NCBI GenBank assembly: GCA_018240685.1
Contig: JAFEFG010000016.1
Coordinates: 1 to 56,738, forward strand
Direction: 5' to 3'
Length of the DNA: 56,738 nt
Source of the DNA: Pseudomonadota bacterium
GTDB lineage: Bacteria > Pseudomonadota > Alphaproteobacteria > Reyranellales > Reyranellaceae
Of this stretch, positions 9,971 to 16,917 are shown piece by piece. The position numbers and the translations under genes are program-made. Positions within the stretch are counted from its first letter, which is position 1. Every line of letters begins with the position of its first letter. Under the pieces are notes generated by a model, which saw nothing but the letters and a program-made list of their open reading frames with translations, had not been told where the DNA came from and ran no database searches.

Positions 9971-10258
9971 TTATCGCCAACGCGCCGATGTATAGACGTA
10001 GGTCTGCCGGCCGCTGCCATAGAAGGCGAAAACACCGACGATGAAGCCGAGATCATAGAAGAATCCGTTATTGGGAAATTCGTAGATGCGGACCTGAAAG
10101 AAGAGGCTGGCAATCAACGAGAAGAACGAGATGTAGCCGTGCAGCAGGCCGAGGAAGAATCCGGGCAGTGGAGCGCCGCCGGTGGGCGGCGGCTGATGCG
10201 CACAGGACGCGAGAACCAGCACAAGAACAGTAGCGCCTGCGAGCGACCCCCATCGCAT
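9971..10258 (-). CDS. Small lipoprotein-like membrane protein of unknown function
   Basis: This 95-residue protein begins with a lipoprotein signal (VLVLVLASC, Cys at 19) and a Pro-rich stretch. Two hydrophobic segments follow, roughly 33-55 and 64-80, including YISFFSLIASLFFQVRIY and FYDLGFIVGVFAFYG. A strong AGGAGAGG Shine-Dalgarno precedes the ATG. The arrangement of an F/Y-rich paired segment split by a polar N-N-G-F-F turn resembles small conserved bacterial proteins I have seen only as hypothetical. It lies between the amidohydrolase and the iron-uptake operon, on the same strand as both, but 130-170 bases from each neighbour, so it may be its own unit. Confidence 0.75.
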   Translation of the reverse strand: MRWGSLAGATVLVLVLASCAHQPPPTGGAPLPGFFLGLLHGYISFFSLIASLFFQVRIYEFPNNGFFYDLGFIVGVFAFYGSGRQTYVYTSARWR

Positions 10259-10432
10259 ATCCGTCCTCTCCTTTTTCTAGTAGCCGGCCGCCCGCCCTTG
10301 AATGCCGCCGCCTCGTGAGAACTGCTGCAACACGCAACAGCGTCTCACCCTCTCACGTCATCGGCAAGCGATCCTTCGGAATGGCCCGGCGAAAGGCCGG
10401 AAGCCATCTGCAACGGCAGGAATGTAGCGGTG

Positions 10433-10624
10433 TCAGCACCGCACGGGTCGCTTGATCCGAGAGGCAAGACACACCGCGATCACCGCAAGAGGCGCCGCCA
10501 AGGCCACCCAGGACAGCAGCCGCCAGACGCCGCCCTGCCCCAGAAGCGCGGACAACAGGCCAGTCGCCGTCAATATCGCAAGCACTGCCGGCCATCGCCA
10601 CGCCGAAGCATCACGCATCTTCAC
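10433..10624 (-). CDS. Small two-helix membrane protein, last gene of the iron-uptake operon
   Basis: This 63-residue frame starts with GTG at 10624 and overlaps the stop of the PepSY gene by the four bases GTGA, a common translational-coupling arrangement. It has two hydrophobic helices, about 12-28 and 33-53, and a basic C terminus. TonB receptor-PepSY cassettes in other Proteobacteria often carry one or two tiny membrane proteins of unknown role, and this may be a counterpart. No family motif is recognised. Coupling and hydrophobicity support a real gene, but it is short. Confidence 0.6.
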   Translation of the reverse strand: MKMRDASAWRWPAVLAILTATGLLSALLGQGGVWRLLSWVALAAPLAVIAVCLASRIKRPVRC

Positions 10625-11823
10625 CGCTTCTCCGGAATGGCCGCTCGAGGCCCGCCGCGAAGCCGCTGCTTCGACAGCCAGAGATACAGGCCGCTGATCA
10701 GGACCACGATCGTCACCAGGTCCAGTAGCGCCCAGATCACCTTCAGCGGCAAGCCGCCGTAATCGCCGAAATGCAAAGGCCTCGAAACCTCGAGGGCACG
10801 CAGATACCAGGGCAGCGTCAGCACCGCCGTCAGTTCCCCCGTTCGCGCATCGACCATCGCCGGCGTGAACAGGCGGGCCGTCAGCGGCGTCTCGCCTTTG
10901 GTCCAGATCAGGTAGTGATGGGGTGCGCCGTAGAGACTACCTGGAAAGGCGACACTCATCACGAATCGGCCGGGCATCGCGGCGCGTACGGTGCCAAGTG
11001 CTGCCTGCAACGAGGCGATATCCGTCGCTGCCGTGAGTGGCTCTCTCGTTCCAGCCGATAACGCCATGCGCAAGTCGGTGCGCTGCCAGAGAGCGAACAA
11101 GGGGGTCGTCAGTTCGTTGACGACGCCGGTAAAGCCCACCACCAGAGCCCAGCTCAGCGTGACGATGCCCAGCAGGTTGTGGAGATCGAGCCATTTGGCG
11201 CGTGGTCCATGTTCCCGCCGCACGGTTCCGAAGGCGAGCTTGCGCATGAACGGCCCATAAAGAACGGCGCCCGAAACAATCGCCACGACGAACAGGATGC
11301 CCAGCGCGCCCAGGAGCAGTTCACCGCTCAGGCCGACAAAGAGATCGGCATGCAAGTGAAGTATCCAGGCCAGGACCGCGTCGCCAGCCACCTGTTCCCC
11401 ACCAGATTCCCTCATGACCCGTCCGGTGCGGGCATCGAACTGGATGAAGTGGCGGCTCTCGGGGGCGCGGAAGTCCAGCCAGGATTTCGCCATCCAGACC
11501 ACCACCCGCGGCTCGTCGTCATCGATGAAGACCGTAGCAACGATCATCTCCGGATGACGGCGCCGTGCCTCCGCGACGAGGCCGTCCACATCGACCGACG
11601 GAGCATCGGCAGGCAGTACGGCATATGGGGGATCGTCGTTCAGCCAATCGCGGAGTTCCTCTCGGAAGACCAGCGGCAATCCGGTCAGGCAGATGACCAA
11701 AAGGAATGCTGTACAGGCAAGGCCCGTCCATTTGTGGATAGCCATCCATCGTCGCAGCGCTCTATTGTGAAATCCTTCGGTCGCAACCGAAGGATCTCGA
11801 GACGATACGAGGTCGCCCTCCAT
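10621..11823 (-). CDS. PepSY-associated transmembrane protein (iron-uptake associated)
   Basis: This 400-residue inner-membrane protein has the layout of the PepSY_TM family: a first helix after residue 27 (WTGLACTAFLLVICLTGLPL), a periplasmic PepSY-like region with HFIQFDARTGRVM, then the LHLHADLF and DLHNLLGIV segments whose His residues are typical, further helices, and a last helix near 360-385. Members sit next to siderophore receptors and are thought to reduce or release iron from the ferric siderophore, with the membrane His residues suggested to bind heme. The ATG at 11823 lies 12 bases after the receptor stop, so the two are cotranscribed. It overlaps the next small gene by four bases. 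Confidence 0.88.
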   Translation of the reverse strand: MEGDLVSSRDPSVATEGFHNRALRRWMAIHKWTGLACTAFLLVICLTGLPLVFREELRDWLNDDPPYAVLPADAPSVDVDGLVAEARRRHPEMIVATVFIDDDEPRVVVWMAKSWLDFRAPESRHFIQFDARTGRVMRESGGEQVAGDAVLAWILHLHADLFVGLSGELLLGALGILFVVAIVSGAVLYGPFMRKLAFGTVRREHGPRAKWLDLHNLLGIVTLSWALVVGFTGVVNELTTPLFALWQRTDLRMALSAGTREPLTAATDIASLQAALGTVRAAMPGRFVMSVAFPGSLYGAPHHYLIWTKGETPLTARLFTPAMVDARTGELTAVLTLPWYLRALEVSRPLHFGDYGGLPLKVIWALLDLVTIVVLISGLYLWLSKQRLRGGPRAAIPEKR

Positions 11824-11834
11824 TGAGATGCGTC

Positions 11835-14018
11835 TCACCAACCGTATGTCAGTGTCGCAAGGACGGTGCGCCCCATCCCGTAGCGACAGCCAACGGCCGA
11901 GCAGAACGAGACATATTCGTTGTCGCCGATATTGTAGCCATTCAACGCAAACCGGATGCCCTTCATCTTGGGATGCGTCACGCCAAAGTCGTAGTGCACC
12001 ACCGTATCGAAGACGACATAGCCGGGAATCTGAACGGTGTTGGCATTGGTCGTATAGCTCTGTCCCACATACCGTACGCCTCCTCCCAATCCGAAACCCG
12101 CCAGCGATCCGTTCTGGAGGGTGTAATCCGCCCATAGCGACGCGAGGTTGGACGGCACGTTGGCAAGGCGATTGCCAACCGTACCGTCATTGGCACTGAT
12201 GATCTTGTTGTCGAGGTAGCTGTACGAAGCGCGGAAATTCAGTCCGTTCTGGAGACTCCCCACGGCCGAAAGCTCGATACCGCGTGATCGCACGGCGCCG
12301 GTCTGGACGTTGAAGTTCGGATTGCTGGGATCGACCGTGAGGACATTGGTCTGCACGAGGTTATAGGCCGACACCGTGAACAGTGCGTTCACACCATGCG
12401 GCTGGTACTTGATGCCGATTTCCTCCTGCTCGCCTCTTGTCGGCTGGAACGGCGTCCCGGACGCGCCAGTGCCGATCGTTGGCTGGAACGACGTTGCGTA
12501 GCTGACATAGGGAGCGACGCCGCTGTCGAACAGATACGTCAACCCGACACGGGTCGTGAAGGCGACGTTGCTCTGCGTCGACGTCGTGTTGGTGAGGCGG
12601 TTCAACGTGTTCGAACTGACCTGATCGCCACGCCCTGCCAGGAGCAGCGACCATCGGTCGATGCGAGCCTGCTCCTCGGCATAGACGCCGACCTGATCCT
12701 GGGTCTGGAAGGCGTTCTGAAAGACCCCAGGATAAGGAATGAACTGGTAGTAGGTCGGTGACAGGATATTGAGCGTCGGCGCCGCCCCAAGCCGCGTGAG
12801 ATTGTTCCAGATGACATGCTGGTAATCGAGGCCGCCCAGCAGCGTGTGCTGGACCGGCCCCGTTTGAAGGTTCGCCTGCAGTTGGTTGTCGACACTGATC
12901 GTGTCGAGCTGCTCGTTGGCGGTATAGGCCTGTCGATTGAGCGTAAAGTTGTTCGCCTGCAGGGTCAGCCCCTGAACAGCTGCGTAGTCGATGACCATAT
13001 GGTTGAAACGCAGGTTCTGGCGCGCGGTAATGCCGTCAGCGAACCGATGTTCGAACTGGTATCCGACCATCGCCCGCGTACGGTAGAAATGCTCGAAGCC
13101 GAGATCACCTGTGTAGAAGTTGCGTGGAATCTGGCCGTAAGGATTGGGCTGAAGGGTCCCGTTGGTGGGCAGCAGGTCCCAGAAGCCGCCCTTTGGGTCA
13201 TAGAGAAGATTTGCCAGCAGCGTGAAGCGCGTATCGGCATCCGGAGCCCATGTGAAGGCCGGCGCGATGTTGAGCCGCTGCTCCTGCATGTAGGAGACCT
13301 GAGTATCGGTCGTGCGGGCGACGCCGGTCAGCCGGTAGAGGAAGTGCCCCTCCTCGTCGAGCGGGCCGCCGAAATCGAACGCCCCTTGAAGACGCCCGAA
13401 ACTGCCGGTCTGGAGCTGCACCTCGTTCACAGGCGTCTTTGTCGGCTTCTTGCTGACCATGTTCACGATGCCGCCCGGCGAGGCCTGGCCGTAGAGCACC
13501 GACGACGGACCTTCGAGGATTTCCAGCCGATCGAGCAGATAGGGCTCTACCTTCGGCACCGTCCAGGTACCGGACAGCAGCTTCAGGCCATCAAGGAACT
13601 GATCGAGGGTGAAGCCGCGCGCGGTGATGCTGTCGAGGCGGTTGTCGGCGTCGTTGCTGGCCTGGACACCGGGCGCGTATTGCAAGGCCATCCGCAAGGA
13701 CTGCGATTGGCGGGCGTCGAGCTCCTGGCGCGTAATGACGTTGACGGTCTGCGGCGTCTCCAGAAGGGGCGTTCCCGTCTTGGTGGCGCCAAAGGATGTC
13801 GGCGCGACATATCCCTTCACTGCGTCAGCGGTGTCGGCCGTGACCGTAATGGACGGCAAGGTAATGGACGGCGCGGCGGGGTTGGTGGACTTGTCGGCTT
13901 TGTCTCCTGAAACATCGGCATCCTGAGCCTGCGTCGCCGGTGCCCCCAGAATCGTCGACAAAGCAATCATTGTGGCGCCAACCGCTTTTCGCGGTGCGCT
14001 TCGCCTTCCTCGCTTCAT
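11835..14018 (-). CDS. TonB-dependent siderophore receptor (FhuA/FhuE-like)
   Basis: This 727-residue outer-membrane protein imports a ferric siderophore using energy from TonB. A signal peptide ends near PATQA (about residue 30), followed by a variable linker and a short TonB-box-like SITVTA segment. The plug domain (about 75-185) has TPQTVNVITRQELD and the segment GPSSVLYGQASPGGIVNMVS. A 22-strand barrel follows and ends with TVLATLTYGW, an aromatic C-terminal residue as required for outer-membrane assembly. Plug and barrel features are of the FhuA-like hydroxamate siderophore class, but the ligand is inferred only from family. It is first in an operon with the PepSY gene and a small membrane protein, and a Fur-box-like site lies 43 bases upstream of the start. 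Confidence 0.93.
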   Translation of the reverse strand: MKRGRRSAPRKAVGATMIALSTILGAPATQAQDADVSGDKADKSTNPAAPSITLPSITVTADTADAVKGYVAPTSFGATKTGTPLLETPQTVNVITRQELDARQSQSLRMALQYAPGVQASNDADNRLDSITARGFTLDQFLDGLKLLSGTWTVPKVEPYLLDRLEILEGPSSVLYGQASPGGIVNMVSKKPTKTPVNEVQLQTGSFGRLQGAFDFGGPLDEEGHFLYRLTGVARTTDTQVSYMQEQRLNIAPAFTWAPDADTRFTLLANLLYDPKGGFWDLLPTNGTLQPNPYGQIPRNFYTGDLGFEHFYRTRAMVGYQFEHRFADGITARQNLRFNHMVIDYAAVQGLTLQANNFTLNRQAYTANEQLDTISVDNQLQANLQTGPVQHTLLGGLDYQHVIWNNLTRLGAAPTLNILSPTYYQFIPYPGVFQNAFQTQDQVGVYAEEQARIDRWSLLLAGRGDQVSSNTLNRLTNTTSTQSNVAFTTRVGLTYLFDSGVAPYVSYATSFQPTIGTGASGTPFQPTRGEQEEIGIKYQPHGVNALFTVSAYNLVQTNVLTVDPSNPNFNVQTGAVRSRGIELSAVGSLQNGLNFRASYSYLDNKIISANDGTVGNRLANVPSNLASLWADYTLQNGSLAGFGLGGGVRYVGQSYTTNANTVQIPGYVVFDTVVHYDFGVTHPKMKGIRFALNGYNIGDNEYVSFCSAVGCRYGMGRTVLATLTYGW

Positions 14019-14060
14019 TGCGCTCCTCTACCGGGCCCAGGGCCATGACATCATCTAATT

Positions 14061-14079
14061 GCGAATGATTATCATTTCC
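14061..14079. promoter_or_regulatory. Fur-box-like operator between receptor and AraC gene
   Basis: The 19 bases gcgaatgattatcatttcc match 15 of 19 positions of the classical Fur box (gataatgattatcattatc), including the 13-base core aatgattatcatt. It lies 43 bases before the receptor start and 51 bases before the AraC start, in a good place to repress both promoters when iron is plentiful. The surrounding sequence is otherwise GC-rich. Which Fur-family protein binds is not known, since many Alphaproteobacteria use Irr or RirA instead. Confidence 0.8.
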
Positions 14080-14129
14080 CTTATAGGTCGCGCTTTCGGA
14101 TCGGGGACCAGAACTATCGAGTTGGGGAC

Positions 14130-14981
14130 ATGCGACGACCCATTCAGAGCTTGGCCGACATCGACCATCCGGGGCAGCCGCTCGTGCTCGCCATGGGGCG
14201 GACCCGCGTCCACAAGCCGGCTGCGGTCAGCGCCCATCGCCATGAACGCGGCCAGGCACTCCTGATCTCGACCGGCCTGCTGACGGTGCAGACAAAGGCG
14301 GGAAGCTGGGTTGTACCGGCCGGACATACCTTCTGGATCCCTCCGGACCATGAGCACTCGCTCCGCCTGCACGGCGATCTTTCGGGCTACTATGTTTATG
14401 TGGCGCGTTCTGCTTGCGTGGCCTTGCCGCGCCGTCCCGGCACGGCGAGCACGCCGCCCTTGCTGCGCGAGGCTGTCGCCCGGGTGACTTCGTGGGCGCA
14501 CAAGCCGGTCGCCGCCTCACCGGAGGCACGTGTCGAGGCGATCGTGGTCGATGAAATTTCAGCGCTGCCGCTGCAAAGCCAGTTCCTGCCGATCCCGACC
14601 CACCCTCGCCTCGCCAGATTGGCCGAAAAGGTCGTCGCCGATCCCGCCTGTTCCCGTTCCCTTGCCGCGCTCGCCGACACGGTCGGTCTTTCGCGCCGCA
14701 CGGTCACCCGTCACTTCGTCCGCGAGACGGGCTTCACCTTCTCGGCATGGCGGCAGCGGCTGCGCCTGCTACAGGCCCTCGACCGGCTCGCGACCGGTGC
14801 GTCGATCACCGATATCGCTTTCGACCTTGGATATGAAAGCCCGAGCGCCTTCACAGCGATGTTCCGCCGCCACTTCGGAACATCCCCCTCGCGCTTTACG
14901 CCGCAAACCTCGACCGAAGAGGAGCGACCTGCGGCCGAACGGCCGACGCGCCCGATCAGTAACCCGCCGGCCGGCCTTTGA
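14130..14981 (+). CDS. AraC-family transcriptional regulator of the iron-uptake operon
   Basis: This 283-residue regulator has an N-terminal cupin sensor domain (about 20-100, with [11 protein letters not shown] and [17 protein letters not shown]) and a C-terminal double helix-turn-helix (about 165-262, with [20 protein letters not shown] and [20 protein letters not shown]). This cupin-plus-HTH form is common among AraC proteins beside siderophore receptors, where the siderophore acts as co-inducer. It is divergent from the receptor gene, shares the Fur-box region with it, and is its likely activator. The last 30 residues are unordered and overlap the convergent gatA gene by 26 bases. Confidence 0.9.
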   Translation: MRRPIQSLADIDHPGQPLVLAMGRTRVHKPAAVSAHRHERGQALLISTGLLTVQTKAGSWVVPAGHTFWIPPDHEHSLRLHGDLSGYYVYVARSACVALPRRPGTASTPPLLREAVARVTSWAHKPVAASPEARVEAIVVDEISALPLQSQFLPIPTHPRLARLAEKVVADPACSRSLAALADTVGLSRRTVTRHFVRETGFTFSAWRQRLRLLQALDRLATGASITDIAFDLGYESPSAFTAMFRRHFGTSPSRFTPQTSTEEERPAAERPTRPISNPPAGL

Positions 14982-16428
14982 AGCCCGCAGCGCTCTCCAG
15001 CGCAGCGGCCGCACGCAGCACCGTCTCCTCGTCGAAGGAGCGGCCGATCAGCTGCAGGCCGAGCGGCAGCCCGTCCTTGTCCAGCCCGACCGGCACCGAG
15101 ATGCCGGGTAGGCCGGCCATCGACGCGGGAATGGTGAACATGTCGTTGAGGTACATGGTCACCGGATCGTCCATCTTCTCGCCGGCCGCGAAAGCGGCCG
15201 TCGGTGCCGTCGGCGTCAGCAGCACATCGCACTTCTCGAATGCCTGCCTGAAGTCGCGCGCGATCAGTGCGCGCACCTGCTGCGCCTTCTTGTAGTAGGC
15301 GTCGTAGTAGCCGGCCGACAGCACGTAGGTGCCGATCATGATGCGCCGACGCACTTCCTTGCCGAAGCCGGCGCCGCGCGTGTTCTCGTACAGCTCGACC
15401 AGGTCCTTGCCCGGAACGCGCAGACCGTAGCGCACGCCGTCATAGCGGGCGAGGTTCGACGAGCATTCGGCCGGCGCGACGATGTAATAGGCCGGCAGCG
15501 CATATTTGGTGTGCGGCAGCGAGACCTCGATCGGTTCTGCGCCCGCGGCCTTGAGCATCTCCACGCCCTTGTCCCACAGCGCCACGATCTCGGCCGACGT
15601 GCCGTCGACGCGATACTCCTTCGGAATGCCGACCTTGAGGCCCTTCACGGCTGGATTGCGCGCCGCGGCCGCGAAATCCGGCACCGCGAGCGGCGCCGAC
15701 GTCGAGTCCTTGGGATCGTGGCCTGCCATGGCCTGCAGCAACAGCGCCGTGTCCTCGACGGTGCGGGCGAACGGACCGGGCTGGTCGAGCGAACTCGCGA
15801 AGGCCACGACGCCCCAGCGCGAGCAGCGGCCATAGGTCGGCTTCAGGCCGACGATGCCGCAGAACGAGGCCGGCTGGCGGATCGAGCCGCCGGTGTCGGT
15901 GCCGGTGCTGCCTGGCACCATGTAAGCAGCCACCGCCGCCGCCGAGCCGCCCGAAGAGCCGCCCGGCACCAGCTTGCGATTGTCGCCCTTGCGCTTCCAC
16001 GGGTTCTCGACGCCGCCGAAGTAGCTCGTCATGTTCGACGACCCCATGGCGAACTCGTCGAGGTTGGTCTTGCCGACCATGACCGCGCCCGCCTTCCAGA
16101 GATTGGCGGTCACGGTGCTCTCGTAGGGTGGCACGAAGCCTTCGAGGATGTGCGAGGCCGCCGTCGTCTGCACGCCGTCGGTGCAGAACAGATCCTTGAT
16201 GGCGAGCGGCACGCCCTCGAGCAGGCCCGCCTCTCCCTTGGCGCGGCGGGCATCCGAGGCCTTGGCCATCTCGCGCGCCTTGTCCGGCGTCTCCGTGATG
16301 AAGGCGTTGAGCGCGCGATGTTCGTCGAGCTTCTTGAGGTGCGCATCCACCACCTCGACGGCGCTCGCGTCCTTCCTGGCCATCGCAGCGGCCAGCTCGG
16401 CGAGGGTGAGATCGGTCAAAGCGGTCAT
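14956..16428 (-). CDS. gatA: Asp-tRNA(Asn)/Glu-tRNA(Gln) amidotransferase subunit A
   Basis: This 490-residue amidase-signature enzyme frees ammonia from glutamine and passes it to GatB. The Ser-cisSer-Lys triad is complete: K78 in [11 protein letters not shown]158 in [10 protein letters not shown], and S182 in [12 protein letters not shown]. GatA-specific segments such as [13 protein letters not shown] and [14 protein letters not shown] confirm subunit A rather than a general amidase. It starts three bases after the gatC stop, so they are cotranscribed. gatB does not follow. The AraC gene of the iron module converges on its 3' end instead. Length and motifs are normal. Confidence 0.97.
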   Translation of the reverse strand: MTALTDLTLAELAAAMARKDASAVEVVDAHLKKLDEHRALNAFITETPDKAREMAKASDARRAKGEAGLLEGVPLAIKDLFCTDGVQTTAASHILEGFVPPYESTVTANLWKAGAVMVGKTNLDEFAMGSSNMTSYFGGVENPWKRKGDNRKLVPGGSSGGSAAAVAAYMVPGSTGTDTGGSIRQPASFCGIVGLKPTYGRCSRWGVVAFASSLDQPGPFARTVEDTALLLQAMAGHDPKDSTSAPLAVPDFAAAARNPAVKGLKVGIPKEYRVDGTSAEIVALWDKGVEMLKAAGAEPIEVSLPHTKYALPAYYIVAPAECSSNLARYDGVRYGLRVPGKDLVELYENTRGAGFGKEVRRRIMIGTYVLSAGYYDAYYKKAQQVRALIARDFRQAFEKCDVLLTPTAPTAAFAAGEKMDDPVTMYLNDMFTIPASMAGLPGISVPVGLDKDGLPLGLQLIGRSFDEETVLRAAAALESAAGFKGRPAGY

Positions 16429-16431
16429 GGC

Positions 16432-16749
16432 TTACTCCACCACTTTCGGCACGGTGAAGAAGCCGCCGGCATTCTTGTCGGTCGGATCGACATAGACGGC
16501 GCCGCCCGGCGCATTCGCCAGCACATTCCCGGCAATGCCACCGTCGGTCACCTTGTCAGCCCGCATCGGCAGCGTGACGTCGGAGACGCTCGCCAGCGGC
16601 GCGACGTCCTTGGTGTCGACTTCGTTCAGTTGCTCGATCCAGGCAAGGATTCCCGACAGCTCTCCCGCCAGGGTGCTGAGTTCCTCTTCCGGCACTTTCA
16701 GACGGGCGAGCCGCGCGATGCGCGCCACCGTGTCCTTGTCGAGCGACAT
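16432..16749 (-). CDS. gatC: Asp-tRNA(Asn)/Glu-tRNA(Gln) amidotransferase subunit C
   Basis: This 105-residue protein is the small GatC subunit that wraps around GatA and GatB and holds the complex together. MSLDKDTVARIARLARL, ELSGILAWIEQLNEVDT and the late segments RADKVTDG and GGFFTVPKVVE are the family hallmarks. The ATG at 16749 follows an AGAGGG Shine-Dalgarno. A longer frame to 16911 would add 54 residues of non-family sequence that runs into a palindromic repeat, so it is rejected. It forms an operon with gatA. Confidence 0.96.
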   Translation of the reverse strand: MSLDKDTVARIARLARLKVPEEELSTLAGELSGILAWIEQLNEVDTKDVAPLASVSDVTLPMRADKVTDGGIAGNVLANAPGGAVYVDPTDKNAGGFFTVPKVVE

Positions 16750-16819
16750 CCCTCTTGCTCCGAAAACGGCTGAATGGCGCGGTTGGTAGCCGTTTTGGCC
16801 CGGACGGGCAACCGACTCC

Positions 16820-16917
16820 AGCGCGATGACTTTTCGTCGGATCACGCCGTCGTCCCGGCGCATGCGTTGCTGCGCTGCGAGCGCCGGGACGATGGCCGAA
16901 GCAAAAGCCATCGCGCT
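16820..16917. repeat. Nested palindromic intergenic repeat, copy A
   Basis: This 98-base element has two nested pairs of inverted arms. The outer arms are agcgcgatgactttt (16820-16834) and its near complement aaaagccatcgcgct (16903-16917). The inner arms are ccgtcgtcccggcgc (16847-16861) and gcgccgggacgatgg (16881-16895), with one mismatch. A related element lies at 33394-33486. It sits between the antiporter stop codon and the gatC promoter. Folding on RNA would give a long stem that could end or stabilise the antiporter transcript. Confidence 0.75.

Noticed and set aside
16432..16911. Extended 159-residue gatC
   Set aside because: The added N terminus is not GatC-like and covers half of a palindromic repeat; the internal ATG has a Shine-Dalgarno.
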